This document shows positions 29,763 to 37,657 of a stretch of DNA of 64,000 bases, in pieces. The notes beneath the pieces are model-generated. The model was given only the letters and a program-made list of their open reading frames with translations. It searched no databases and was not told where the DNA came from. Numbering within the stretch: position 1 is the stretch's first letter; each line of letters starts with the position of its first letter. A program made the translations under genes and the position numbers. Source of the stretch: an uncultured Johnsonella sp. (GTDB lineage Bacteria > Bacillota > Clostridia > Lachnospirales > Lachnospiraceae); NCBI GenBank assembly GCA_937927235.1, contig CALBCM010000037.1, positions 1 to 64,000 of the forward strand. Reading direction: 5' to 3'.

Positions 29763-29861
29763 CAGTGAGGTTTTGTCTGAGCTTAATTTATTTATAAAAT
29801 CAGAGCAAAACACAGGCAACCGCAGGAATATTACAATATTAAAAGGAGGTATAAAAAGGAA

Positions 29862-30281
29862 ATGCCAACATTTAACCAGCTTGTAAAAAAAGGCAGACAG
29901 ACATCTGTAAAGAAGTCAACATCACCGGCGCTCCAGAAGGGTTTTAATTCACTTCATAAAAAAGCCATAGATGTTTCTGCACCTCAGAAAAGAGGAGTGT
30001 GTACAGCAGTTAAAACCGCTACACCGAAAAAGCCTAACTCAGCACTTCGTAAGATTGCCAGAGTGCGTCTTTCAAACGGAATAGAAGTAACAGGCTATAT
30101 TCCCGGAGAGGGACATAATCTTCAGGAACACAGCGTTGTGCTTATCCGTGGAGGAAGGGTTAAAGACCTTCCGGGTACAAGGTATCATATAATCCGTGGT
30201 ACGCTTGATACGGCAGGCGTTGCAAACAGGAAGCAGGCTCGCTCAAAATATGGAGCTAAAAGACCTAAAAATAAAAAATAA
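29862..30281 (+). CDS. rpsL: 30S ribosomal protein S12
   Basis: A decoding-centre protein of the small subunit, 139 residues. The loop KKPNSALRKIARV keeps the lysine whose change gives streptomycin resistance, and GGRVKDLPGTRYH keeps the second such lysine, so the sequence is of sensitive type. AAAGGAGG lies about 12 bases before the ATG. It is the first gene of the str operon and is followed by a 207-base spacer before rpsG. Confidence 0.98.
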   Translation: MPTFNQLVKKGRQTSVKKSTSPALQKGFNSLHKKAIDVSAPQKRGVCTAVKTATPKKPNSALRKIARVRLSNGIEVTGYIPGEGHNLQEHSVVLIRGGRVKDLPGTRYHIIRGTLDTAGVANRKQARSKYGAKRPKNKK

Positions 30282-30449
30282 GAGCCTGAAAAGAACAGCT
30301 TAATTTGATAATAACAGTTTAGATAAGGAAAGTGCTGGATTGTATACAATCTGTTGGTTGCAGATAACAGACATGAAAAGCACGACGCATGTAAACGCAG
30401 TGAGGTCATTTAAAGGCTGCAGATTATATGAGTACCGAGGATCTAATCA

Positions 30450-30463
30450 GCTGCTTCGGCAGC
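30450..30463 (+). promoter_or_regulatory. UUCG tetraloop hairpin in the rpsL-rpsG spacer
   Basis: GCTGC-TTCG-GCAGC, 26 bases before the rpsG start and just before its ribosome binding site. The 207-base spacer holds no other gene. In E. coli the S7 repressor binds the rpsL-rpsG spacer, so this is a candidate site for the same kind of control. That link is inference. Confidence 0.45.
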
Positions 30464-30488
30464 AGAATTATTAAGGAGGGAAGAAAAC

Positions 30489-30959
30489 GTGCCACGTAAA
30501 GGTAATACGCAGAAAAGAGATGTTCTGGCTGACCCTTTATACAATAACAAGGTTGTTACGAAGCTTATTAACAACATTATGTTAGATGGTAAGAGAGGTG
30601 TTGCCCAGAAGATAGTGTACGGAGCATTTAACAGGATATCCGAAAAAACTGAAAAAGACCCTGTTGAAGTTTTTGAAGCGGCTATGAATAATATTATGCC
30701 CGTACTTGAAGTTAAAGCAAAGAGAATTGGTGGAGCTACCTATCAGGTACCTATAGAGGTTAAGCCTGAGAGAAGACAGGCACTTGCTCTCAGGTGGCTT
30801 ACTATGTTTTCACGTAAAAGAGGTGAAAAGACACAGGAAGAAAGACTTGCCAATGAGCTTATGGATGCTGCAAATAATACCGGAGCAGCAGTTAAGAGAA
30901 AAGAAGATATGCATAAGATGGCAGAAGCTAATAAGGCATTTGCTCATTACAGATTTTAA
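30489..30959 (+). CDS. rpsG: 30S ribosomal protein S7
   Basis: Primary 16S-binding protein that nucleates the head of the small subunit. 156 residues, the normal bacterial length, with MPRKGNTQKRDVLADPLY at the start, GGATYQVPIEVKPERRQALA near 80, and a C-terminal AHYRF. It begins with GTG, 8 bases after AAGGAGGG. fusA follows after 21 bases. Confidence 0.98.
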   Translation: MPRKGNTQKRDVLADPLYNNKVVTKLINNIMLDGKRGVAQKIVYGAFNRISEKTEKDPVEVFEAAMNNIMPVLEVKAKRIGGATYQVPIEVKPERRQALALRWLTMFSRKRGEKTQEERLANELMDAANNTGAAVKRKEDMHKMAEANKAFAHYRF

Positions 30960-30980
30960 TTTTAAAAGGAGGAATGAGTT

Positions 30981-33104
30981 TTGTCACAAAGAGAATATCC
31001 TTTAGAGAGAACCAGAAATATCGGTATAATGGCACATATAGATGCAGGTAAGACTACACTTACCGAGCGTATACTTTATTATACCGGTGTCAATTATAAG
31101 ATTGGTGATACTCATGAAGGAACTGCGACAATGGACTGGATGGCGCAGGAACAGGAGAGAGGAATTACAATTACTTCTGCAGCTACTACCTGCCATTGGA
31201 CAATACAGGAAAATAATAAAAATAAACCCGGAGAGCTTGACAACAGAATTAATATCATAGATACGCCGGGACACGTTGACTTTACTGTGGAGGTCGAGAG
31301 GTCACTTAGAGTTCTTGACGGTGCAGTGGGAGTTTTCTGTGCAAAGGGCGGCGTTGAGCCTCAGTCAGAAAATGTATGGCGGCAGGCAGACACTTATAAC
31401 GTACCTCGTATGGCATTTATAAATAAAATGGATATACTTGGTGCCAATTTTTACGGAGCGGTGGAGCAGATTCGCAAGCGTCTTGGAAAGAACGCTATAA
31501 TCCTTACCTTGCCCATAGGCAAGGAAGACGAGTTTGAGGGCATCATAGATTTATTTGAAATGAAAGCCTATTTCTACCACGATGATAAGGGAGAGAATAT
31601 CACTATTGAGGATATTCCGGAGGCGTATAAAGAAGATGCGGAGCTTTATCGTTCTGAATTGGTAGAGAAAATCTGTGAGCTTGATGACGATCTGATGATG
31701 GAATACCTTGATGGAAAAGAGCCTACAGTAGAGGAGCTGAAAAAGGTACTTAGAAAAGGTACCTGTGAATGTACTGCGGTACCGGTGTGCTGCGGCTCTG
31801 CCTATAGAAACAAGGGAGTTCAGAAGCTTTTAAATGCAATAATTGAATTTATGCCTTCACCGGTGGATATACCTTCAATCAAGGGTGTCGATCTTGACGG
31901 AAATGAAGTGGAAAGACATTCTTCAGATGAAGAGCCTTTCTCGGCACTTGCTTTTAAGATTATGACGGATCCCTATGTAGGAAAGCTTGCTTTCTTCAGA
32001 GTGTATTCAGGAACAATCAACTCTGGCTCCTATGTACTCAATGCTACAAAGGGTAAAAAAGAGCGTATGGGTCGTGTGCTCCAGATGCATGCAAACAAAA
32101 GGCAGGAGCTTGACAAGGTTTATTCAGGCGATATAGCTGCTGCGGTAGGCTTTAAGCTGACAACTACAGGCGATACGCTCTGCGATGAACAGCACCCTGT
32201 AATTCTTGAATCAATGGAATTTCCGGAGCCTGTTATTGACATAGCTATAGAGCCCAAGACTAAAGTAGGTCAGACCAAGATGATTGAAGCACTTCAGAAG
32301 CTTGCTGAAGAAGACCCGACCTTCAGAGCCAAGACCAATACCGAAACCGGACAGACTATTATTTCAGGTATGGGCGAGCTTCATCTTGAAATTATAGTTG
32401 ACAGACTTTTAAGAGAGTTTAATGTCGAGGCAAATGTAGGTGCACCTCAGGTTGCATATAAGGAAACCTTTACAAAATCGGTTGAGGTTGACAGCAAGTA
32501 TGCAAAGCAGTCAGGCGGACGCGGTCAGTACGGACATTGCAAGGTCAGGTTTGAGCCAATGGATCCAAATGGCGAGGAAACCTTTAAGTTTGAATCTTCA
32601 GTAGTCGGAGGTGCCATTCCCAAGGAGTATATCCCGCCGGTAGGAGAGGGTATAGAGGAAGCGGCAAAGGCAGGTATACTTGGAGGCTTCCCAGTACTAG
32701 GAATTTATGCAAATGTGTATGACGGCTCCTATCATGAGGTAGACTCATCTGAGATGGCATTCCATATAGCAGGCTCACTGGCATTTAAGGATGCTATGGC
32801 TAAAGCGGGTGCCGTGCTTCTTGAGCCCATTATGAAGGTAGAGGTAACCATGCCTGAGGAATATATGGGAGATGTAATCGGAGATATAAATGCAAGAAGG
32901 GGACGCATTGAGGGTATGGAGGATATAGCTGCCGGAAAGCAGATTAATGCCTATGTGCCGCTTGCAGAAATGTTCGGTTACGCAACTGATTTGCGCTCCA
33001 GAACTCAGGGCAGAGGAAACTATTCAATGTTCTTTGAAAAATATGAGCAGGTTCCTAAGTCTGTTCAGGAAAAGATAGTTTCTGAAAGAAAGGGAAGCAA
33101 ATAA
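30981..33104 (+). CDS. fusA: Translation elongation factor G
   Basis: GTPase that drives ribosomal translocation, 707 residues. GTP-binding motifs are IGIMAHIDAGKTTLTERIL, DTPGHVDF near 92, and NKMDILG near 146. The C-terminal domains IV and V are complete, with GGRGQYGHCKVRFEP. The start codon is TTG, 8 bases after AAAGGAGG. A TTG start on one of the cell's most needed genes is unusual but fits the alignment of the N-terminus (SQREYPLERTRNIGI). Confidence 0.97.
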   Translation: MSQREYPLERTRNIGIMAHIDAGKTTLTERILYYTGVNYKIGDTHEGTATMDWMAQEQERGITITSAATTCHWTIQENNKNKPGELDNRINIIDTPGHVDFTVEVERSLRVLDGAVGVFCAKGGVEPQSENVWRQADTYNVPRMAFINKMDILGANFYGAVEQIRKRLGKNAIILTLPIGKEDEFEGIIDLFEMKAYFYHDDKGENITIEDIPEAYKEDAELYRSELVEKICELDDDLMMEYLDGKEPTVEELKKVLRKGTCECTAVPVCCGSAYRNKGVQKLLNAIIEFMPSPVDIPSIKGVDLDGNEVERHSSDEEPFSALAFKIMTDPYVGKLAFFRVYSGTINSGSYVLNATKGKKERMGRVLQMHANKRQELDKVYSGDIAAAVGFKLTTTGDTLCDEQHPVILESMEFPEPVIDIAIEPKTKVGQTKMIEALQKLAEEDPTFRAKTNTETGQTIISGMGELHLEIIVDRLLREFNVEANVGAPQVAYKETFTKSVEVDSKYAKQSGGRGQYGHCKVRFEPMDPNGEETFKFESSVVGGAIPKEYIPPVGEGIEEAAKAGILGGFPVLGIYANVYDGSYHEVDSSEMAFHIAGSLAFKDAMAKAGAVLLEPIMKVEVTMPEEYMGDVIGDINARRGRIEGMEDIAAGKQINAYVPLAEMFGYATDLRSRTQGRGNYSMFFEKYEQVPKSVQEKIVSERKGSK

Positions 33105-33166
33105 CCGTAATTTTTACCACAATAAAATTAGGGGCAATAATAAAGTTTCACAGTAAATAAATTTGC

Positions 33167-33195
33167 TTGATAAAATATTATATATAATATATAAT
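33167..33195 (+). promoter_or_regulatory. Promoter of tuf
   Basis: TTGATA (33167-33172), 17 bases, TATAAT (33190-33195), in the 162-base gap after fusA. It lets tuf be expressed apart from the str operon. Confidence 0.75.
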
Positions 33196-33266
33196 ACGAT
33201 TTAGTGTAAAAAATATAAAATTAAAATTATTATATAATGCGTACTGCATTTCAAGGAGGAATTAAA

Positions 33267-34466
33267 ATGGCAAAAGCAAAATTTGACAGATCCAAGCCGC
33301 ATGCTAACATTGGAACTATCGGACATGTTGACCACGGCAAGACAACACTTACAGCAGCAATTACAAAAGTACTTGCGGCCAAGCTGCCATCAGATACAAA
33401 TAAAGTAGTTGACTTTGAAAATATTGATAAGGCTCCGGAAGAAAGAGAGCGTGGAATTACAATTTCAACAGCACATGTTGAGTATGAAACCAAGAAAAGA
33501 CATTATGCACATGTTGACTGTCCCGGACATGCTGACTATGTAAAGAATATGATTACAGGTGCAGCTCAGATGGACGGAGCAATCCTTGTGGTTGCCGCTA
33601 CTGACGGTGTTATGGCGCAGACTCAGGAGCATATCCTCCTTGCACGTCAGGTTGGTGTTCCTTATATTGTAGTATTTATGAATAAATGCGATATGGTTGA
33701 TGACCCTGAGCTTCTTGAGCTTGTTGATATGGAAATCAGAGAGCGTCTTAATGAATATGAATTCCCGGGAGACGATACACCTATTATCCAGGGTTCTGCA
33801 CTTAAGGCACTTGAAGACCCTAACGGAGAATGGGCAGACAAGGTTATGGAGCTTATGGATGCTGTTGACGAGTACATTCCAGATCCAGAGCGTGATACAG
33901 AGAAGCCTTTCCTTATGCCGGTAGAGGACGTATTCACAATTACAGGACGTGGTACTGTTGCTACAGGTCGTGTTGAGAGAGGCATACTTAAGATTAATGA
34001 TGAGGTTGAAATTCTTGGTATCCATGAAGATGTAAAGAAAACTGTGGTTACAGGTATAGAGATGTTCAGAAAGCTTCTTGATCAGGCTCAGGCAGGTGAC
34101 AACATCGGTGCATTGCTTCGTGGTGTTCAGAGAACAGAGATTGAGCGTGGTCAGGTACTTGCAAAGCCGGGTACTGTAAAGTGCCATAAGAAATTTACTG
34201 CTCAGGTATATGTTCTTACAAAAGAAGAGGGTGGCCGTCATACTCCTTTCTTTAATAATTATCGCCCTCAGTTCTATTTCAGAACAACTGATATTACAGG
34301 TGTTTGTGAGCTTCCTGCAGGTACAGAGATGTGCATGCCTGGAGATAATGTTGAGATGACTATTGAGCTTATCCATCCTATAGCATGTGAGCAGGGTCTT
34401 CGTTTCGCTATCCGTGAGGGCGGCAGAACAGTAGGCTCAGGCAGAGTTGTTAAGATTATAGAATAA
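33267..34466 (+). CDS. tuf: Translation elongation factor Tu
   Basis: Carries aminoacyl-tRNA to the ribosome. The start is at 33267 (MAKAKFDRSKPHANIGTIG), with AAGGAGG 6 bases upstream; the ATG at 33237 precedes that site. 399 residues with GHVDHGKTTL, DCPGHADY and NKCDMVD for GTP binding. The G1 region has a short insertion (KLPSDTNKVVDFENID) of the type seen in Clostridia. Codon use is strongly biased, as expected for high expression, and this creates long false frames on the other strand. Confidence 0.98.
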   Translation: MAKAKFDRSKPHANIGTIGHVDHGKTTLTAAITKVLAAKLPSDTNKVVDFENIDKAPEERERGITISTAHVEYETKKRHYAHVDCPGHADYVKNMITGAAQMDGAILVVAATDGVMAQTQEHILLARQVGVPYIVVFMNKCDMVDDPELLELVDMEIRERLNEYEFPGDDTPIIQGSALKALEDPNGEWADKVMELMDAVDEYIPDPERDTEKPFLMPVEDVFTITGRGTVATGRVERGILKINDEVEILGIHEDVKKTVVTGIEMFRKLLDQAQAGDNIGALLRGVQRTEIERGQVLAKPGTVKCHKKFTAQVYVLTKEEGGRHTPFFNNYRPQFYFRTTDITGVCELPAGTEMCMPGDNVEMTIELIHPIACEQGLRFAIREGGRTVGSGRVVKIIE

Positions 34467-34512
34467 TTTAAAGTGACAACAAAGCAAAGGTCAGTTTATG
34501 TAAATTGACAAG

Positions 34513-34567
34513 AAATACAAGAATCCGCAATTTTACTGAAAATGTGAAATTGCGGATTCTTGTATTT
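34513..34567 (+). terminator. Terminator after tuf with a 21-bp perfect stem
   Basis: Positions 34513-34533 and 34547-34567 are exact reverse complements over 21 bases, with a 13-base loop. The core is GAATCCGCAATTT. The stem starts in As and ends in Ts, so it can act in both directions, also for the - strand gene that ends at 34623. Confidence 0.85.
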
Positions 34568-34622
34568 AAATATGAAAGCTATTCTAAACCTGCTTCAGAG
34601 GGATTTTGTTTTCATTTCCGGA

Positions 34623-35027
34623 TTAATCCGGGATGCCGTCGCCGTCTATATCTACACTGACATCATCCCCGCTCATAATTTCCCGGTTGACAACTCTTTT
34701 GAGCTCTCTTTGAAGCTCTACATTTTTTGAAATCAGTTCTTTAACAGCTTTGGGCTTCTTAATATTTGTAAGTATAAAATCTCCAAGAGATTTATCTGCT
34801 GAGCTTATCGCTATGCTTCCGATGCCGAATATCTTTTGTATAAAGCTTCTCCTCAGCTGTACATCAAGGATTCGGTAAAGGCGAACCTCATTTTCAACAG
34901 AATTAAAAAATCCGGTTTCAATAAACAGCCTTTCCTCAGTGAGGGAATAGCTTGTAAAGCTGAAAGGCATTCCTAAAATATTGCGTTTTCTGTCTTTCCA
35001 TATTAGATTTCTTGTAATAGTTTCCAT
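34623..35027 (-). CDS. Bacterial PH-domain protein (bPH_2/DUF304-like)
   Basis: 134 residues. The run of short strands FSFTSYSLTEERLFIETGFF, then NEVRLYRILDVQLRRSFIQKIFGIGSIAIS, matches the bacterial PH (YdbS/YdbT-like) pattern, in which a DV..-(R/Q)S..(Q)...G.G.I motif is typical. No membrane segment is present, unlike YdbS. The C-terminus after about 85 is helical, then ends in the acidic tail DVSVDIDGDGIPD. That tail resembles a calcium-binding DxDxDG loop. The function is unknown. Confidence 0.75.
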   Translation of the reverse strand: METITRNLIWKDRKRNILGMPFSFTSYSLTEERLFIETGFFNSVENEVRLYRILDVQLRRSFIQKIFGIGSIAISSADKSLGDFILTNIKKPKAVKELISKNVELQRELKRVVNREIMSGDDVSVDIDGDGIPD

Positions 35028-35283
35028 AGTATCTCCTTATCAGAACAGATAATAAATCTGAAAATATTTAATACATTATACAGTTTTTATCTGAAGACTG
35101 CTATAGAATATAATTCTAAGGCATAAATTTTTTTTATCGCCTATGCTCTCTGAAAGATAAGAAATTAAAGTGATTTAACTTGATTTTCAGTTGCTTTTGA
35201 TAAATAAATTAACAATTCATCAGCTTCATAGGAAAAATGTATTAAAGAGCCTTATGCAAGGCGGATTGCAGCTAAGAAAATAA

Positions 35284-35312
35284 TTGTCAAAACTATAAAT
35301 TTAGTATATTAT
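35284..35312 (+). promoter_or_regulatory. Promoter of the TIGR00266 gene
   Basis: TTGTCA (35284-35289), 17 bases, TATTAT (35307-35312). It predicts a leader of about 148 bases. The part of the gap before it (35028-35283) shows no gene. The - strand gene's own start signals lie at its right-hand edge. Confidence 0.65.
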
Positions 35313-35337
35313 ATAAGGGATATGTATATTTGACCTT

Positions 35338-35390
35338 GAGCTGAGGCAGACATTTTCATGTTTTAAATGTGACAAGGCTTTTATCAGCTC
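35338..35390 (+). promoter_or_regulatory. Nested hairpin in the TIGR00266 gene leader
   Basis: GAGCTGA (35338-35344) pairs with TCAGCTC (35384-35390), and inside it ACATTT pairs with AAATGT. It lies early in the leader and is followed by about 75 bases before the start codon. It matches no riboswitch class I know. Confidence 0.45.
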
Positions 35391-35466
35391 ATAAACAAAC
35401 AGCAAAGCCGGTTTAAAAATCTGTTTTGCATGACAATACAATTTTTCTGTATAAGGAGGAAGAAAA

Positions 35467-36144
35467 ATGAGGTACGAAATACAAGGAGGCAACTTTCCGG
35501 TAGCAATCTGCACCTGCGACCCGGGGGAAAGATTAATCTGCGAAGGCGGAGCTATGAGCTGGATGTCGCCTAACATGGTTATGAATACCACCACAAATGG
35601 AGGTATAGGCAAAGCATTTGGAAGAATGTTCAGCGGTGAATCAATGTTTATGAATACCTATGAGGCACAGGGAGGTCCCGGAATGATAGCTTTTGCCTCA
35701 AGCTTTCCGGGAGAAATCAGAGCAGTACAGATAGAAAGAGGGAGAGATGTAGTAGCACAAAAAAAAGCTTTTCTTGCATGTGAGCCGGGAGTTGAATTAT
35801 CTGTTTTCTTTCAGAAAAAAATAGGCGCAGGCTTTTTTGGAGGCGAAGGCTTTATTATGCAGAAGCTTTCAGGACAGGGCATAGCATTTATTGAAATAGA
35901 CGGAAGTGCGGTAGAGTATAATCTTGCGGCAGGTCAGACTATTGTAGTGGACACAGGCTATGTTGCAATGATGGATGCGACCTGTACTATGGATGTTAAA
36001 ACCGTACCCGGAGTTAAAAATATACTTCTTGGAGGAGAGGGATTATTTAATACTCATGTTACCGGACCGGGCAGAGTAATAGTACAGACCATGCCTTTAA
36101 GCAAGATGGCAGCTGCACTGATGATATATGCAGGAAAGAAATAA
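35467..36144 (+). CDS. TIGR00266 / AIM24 family protein
   Basis: 225 residues of the glycine-rich beta-helix-like AIM24 fold. Features are ERLICEGGAMSWMSPNM at the start, GGPGMIAFASSFPGEI, GGEGFIMQKLSGQGIAFIEI and GPGRVIVQTMP near the end. The family is common in Firmicutes and has no settled function. The yeast relative is a mitochondrial inner membrane organiser. No signal peptide. AAGGAGGAAGAAAA precedes the ATG. It appears monocistronic, with its own promoter and structured leader. Confidence 0.88.
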   Translation: MRYEIQGGNFPVAICTCDPGERLICEGGAMSWMSPNMVMNTTTNGGIGKAFGRMFSGESMFMNTYEAQGGPGMIAFASSFPGEIRAVQIERGRDVVAQKKAFLACEPGVELSVFFQKKIGAGFFGGEGFIMQKLSGQGIAFIEIDGSAVEYNLAAGQTIVVDTGYVAMMDATCTMDVKTVPGVKNILLGGEGLFNTHVTGPGRVIVQTMPLSKMAAALMIYAGKK

Positions 36145-36211
36145 TTCAGCAGGCAGAATTAAAACAGCCTGCTTGAATACAGGCAAATAAATATAGATAA
36201 ATAAGTAAAAC

Positions 36212-36300
36212 AAAAGAATAACACTTCACAAACTCTTGTTGTCTATCACAGGCAAATGATAAGTCTATAGTGGATTCTCTCTACGAAGTGTTATTCTTTT
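36212..36300 (+). other. Inverted repeat of 16 bp around 57 bases, probable 3' structure of the TIGR00266 transcript
   Basis: AAAAGAATAACACTTC (36212-36227) and GAAGTGTTATTCTTTT (36285-36300) are exact reverse complements. The enclosed 57 bases contain TATCA/TGATA but no long stem. The right arm ends in TTTT and could terminate. The element ends 12 bases before the rarA -10 box. Confidence 0.6.
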
Positions 36301-36311
36301 ATAATAGTGCA

Positions 36312-36317
36312 TATAAT
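36312..36317 (+). promoter_or_regulatory. -10 box of a near-leaderless rarA transcript
   Basis: TATAAT lies only 11 bases before the rarA ATG, so transcription would begin about 5 bases before the start codon. No clear -35 box is seen. There is no ribosome binding site before this ATG. Confidence 0.4.
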
Positions 36318-36328
36318 TTTAAAATACA

Positions 36329-37657
36329 ATGGATCTATTTGATTACCTAAGAGAAAATAATAAAAACGATACTCTTCCACTTGCAGTAAGACTGAGACCC
36401 GGCAATTTAGATGAGGTAGTTGGTCAGAAACATATTTTGGCAAAAGATAAGCTTTTATACAGAGTGATTAAATCTGATAAATTAAGCTCTGTGATACTCT
36501 ATGGACCGCCCGGAACCGGAAAAACAACAATAGCAAGGGTAATAGCAAACACATCAAATTCAATTTTTAAGCAAATAAATGCTACTGGTGCCGGAAAGAA
36601 GGAGATGGAGGAAGTAGTAAAGGAAGCCAGAGCTTCACTTGGAATGTATGGTAAAAGAACTATATTATTTATTGATGAAATACACCGCTTTAACAAATCT
36701 CAGCAGGATTATCTGCTTCCCTTTGTGGAGGACGCAACTCTTACACTTATAGGGGCAACCACAGAAAACCCATATTTTGAAGTAAATCCAGCATTGATTT
36801 CAAGATCAATTATTTTTGAGCTTAAACCGCTTGGTAAAAACGATATAATAGTACTGCTTAAAAGAGCAGTTTCAGATAAAGAAAAGGGTATAGGAAAGTA
36901 TAATGTAAGCATTGACGACGAGGCTGTGGAGTTTATAGCCGAAGCGGCAGCAGGAGATGCAAGAGCCGCATTAAATGCGCTTGAGCTGGGAGTGATGACT
37001 ACCAGTATAAATAAAGATGGTGAAATTAAAATAGATATAGACACCGCCTGTGAGTGTATACAGAAAAAGAAAATTTATTATGATAAATCAGGCGATAATC
37101 ATTATGATACAATATCAGCATTTATAAAGAGCCTGAGAGGCTCAGAGCCTGATGCGGCTGTCTATTATCTTGCAAGAATGTTATATGCCGGAGAAGATAT
37201 AAAGTTTATATCAAGAAGAATTATTATATGTGCAAGTGAAGATGTGGGCAATGCAGACCCTATGGCATTACAAATAGCAGTAAATGCGGCACTTGCAGTA
37301 GAAAGAGTAGGTATGCCGGAATCGGCTATAATACTTGCACATGCAGCGATTTACATTGCTTGTGCTCCAAAAAGCAATTCAGTGGTTAAAGCAATTTCAA
37401 ATGCACAATTATCACTTGATGACACCTTGAGCCTTCCTATTCCGCCACATCTGAGAGCAGGGAATTATCAAGGCGCCAAAAGCCTTGGCAGAGGAGAGGG
37501 CTATAAATATCCGCATGATTATAATAATAATTATATAAAACAGAGATATCTTCCTGAAGGTATGGAAAACTATAAGTTTTATACACCATCAAATAATGGA
37601 TATGAAAGAAATATTATTAAAATTATGGAAAAAATGAAAGATGAGGAGATGAAATGA
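36329..37657 (+). CDS. rarA: Replication-associated recombination protein A (RarA/MgsA)
   Basis: AAA+ ATPase related to clamp loaders that acts at stalled replication forks. 442 residues with the family opening LPLAVRLRPGNLDEVVGQKH, Walker A GPPGTGKTT near 56, Walker B ILFIDEIHRFNKSQQD near 111, sensor 1 GATTENP, and the C-terminal MgsA tetramerisation domain (VYYLARMLYAGED and following). There is no Shine-Dalgarno sequence before the ATG and no other usable in-frame start before the conserved region. Its stop overlaps rho in an ATGA. Confidence 0.96.
   Translation: MDLFDYLRENNKNDTLPLAVRLRPGNLDEVVGQKHILAKDKLLYRVIKSDKLSSVILYGPPGTGKTTIARVIANTSNSIFKQINATGAGKKEMEEVVKEARASLGMYGKRTILFIDEIHRFNKSQQDYLLPFVEDATLTLIGATTENPYFEVNPALISRSIIFELKPLGKNDIIVLLKRAVSDKEKGIGKYNVSIDDEAVEFIAEAAAGDARAALNALELGVMTTSINKDGEIKIDIDTACECIQKKKIYYDKSGDNHYDTISAFIKSLRGSEPDAAVYYLARMLYAGEDIKFISRRIIICASEDVGNADPMALQIAVNAALAVERVGMPESAIILAHAAIYIACAPKSNSVVKAISNAQLSLDDTLSLPIPPHLRAGNYQGAKSLGRGEGYKYPHDYNNNYIKQRYLPEGMENYKFYTPSNNGYERNIIKIMEKMKDEEMK

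Noticed and set aside
33465..34376. 303-codon open frame on the - strand opposite tuf
   Set aside because: It lies entirely within tuf, has no ribosome binding site, and its translation is rich in Cys, Asn and Thr with no recognisable pattern. It arises from the strong codon bias of tuf.
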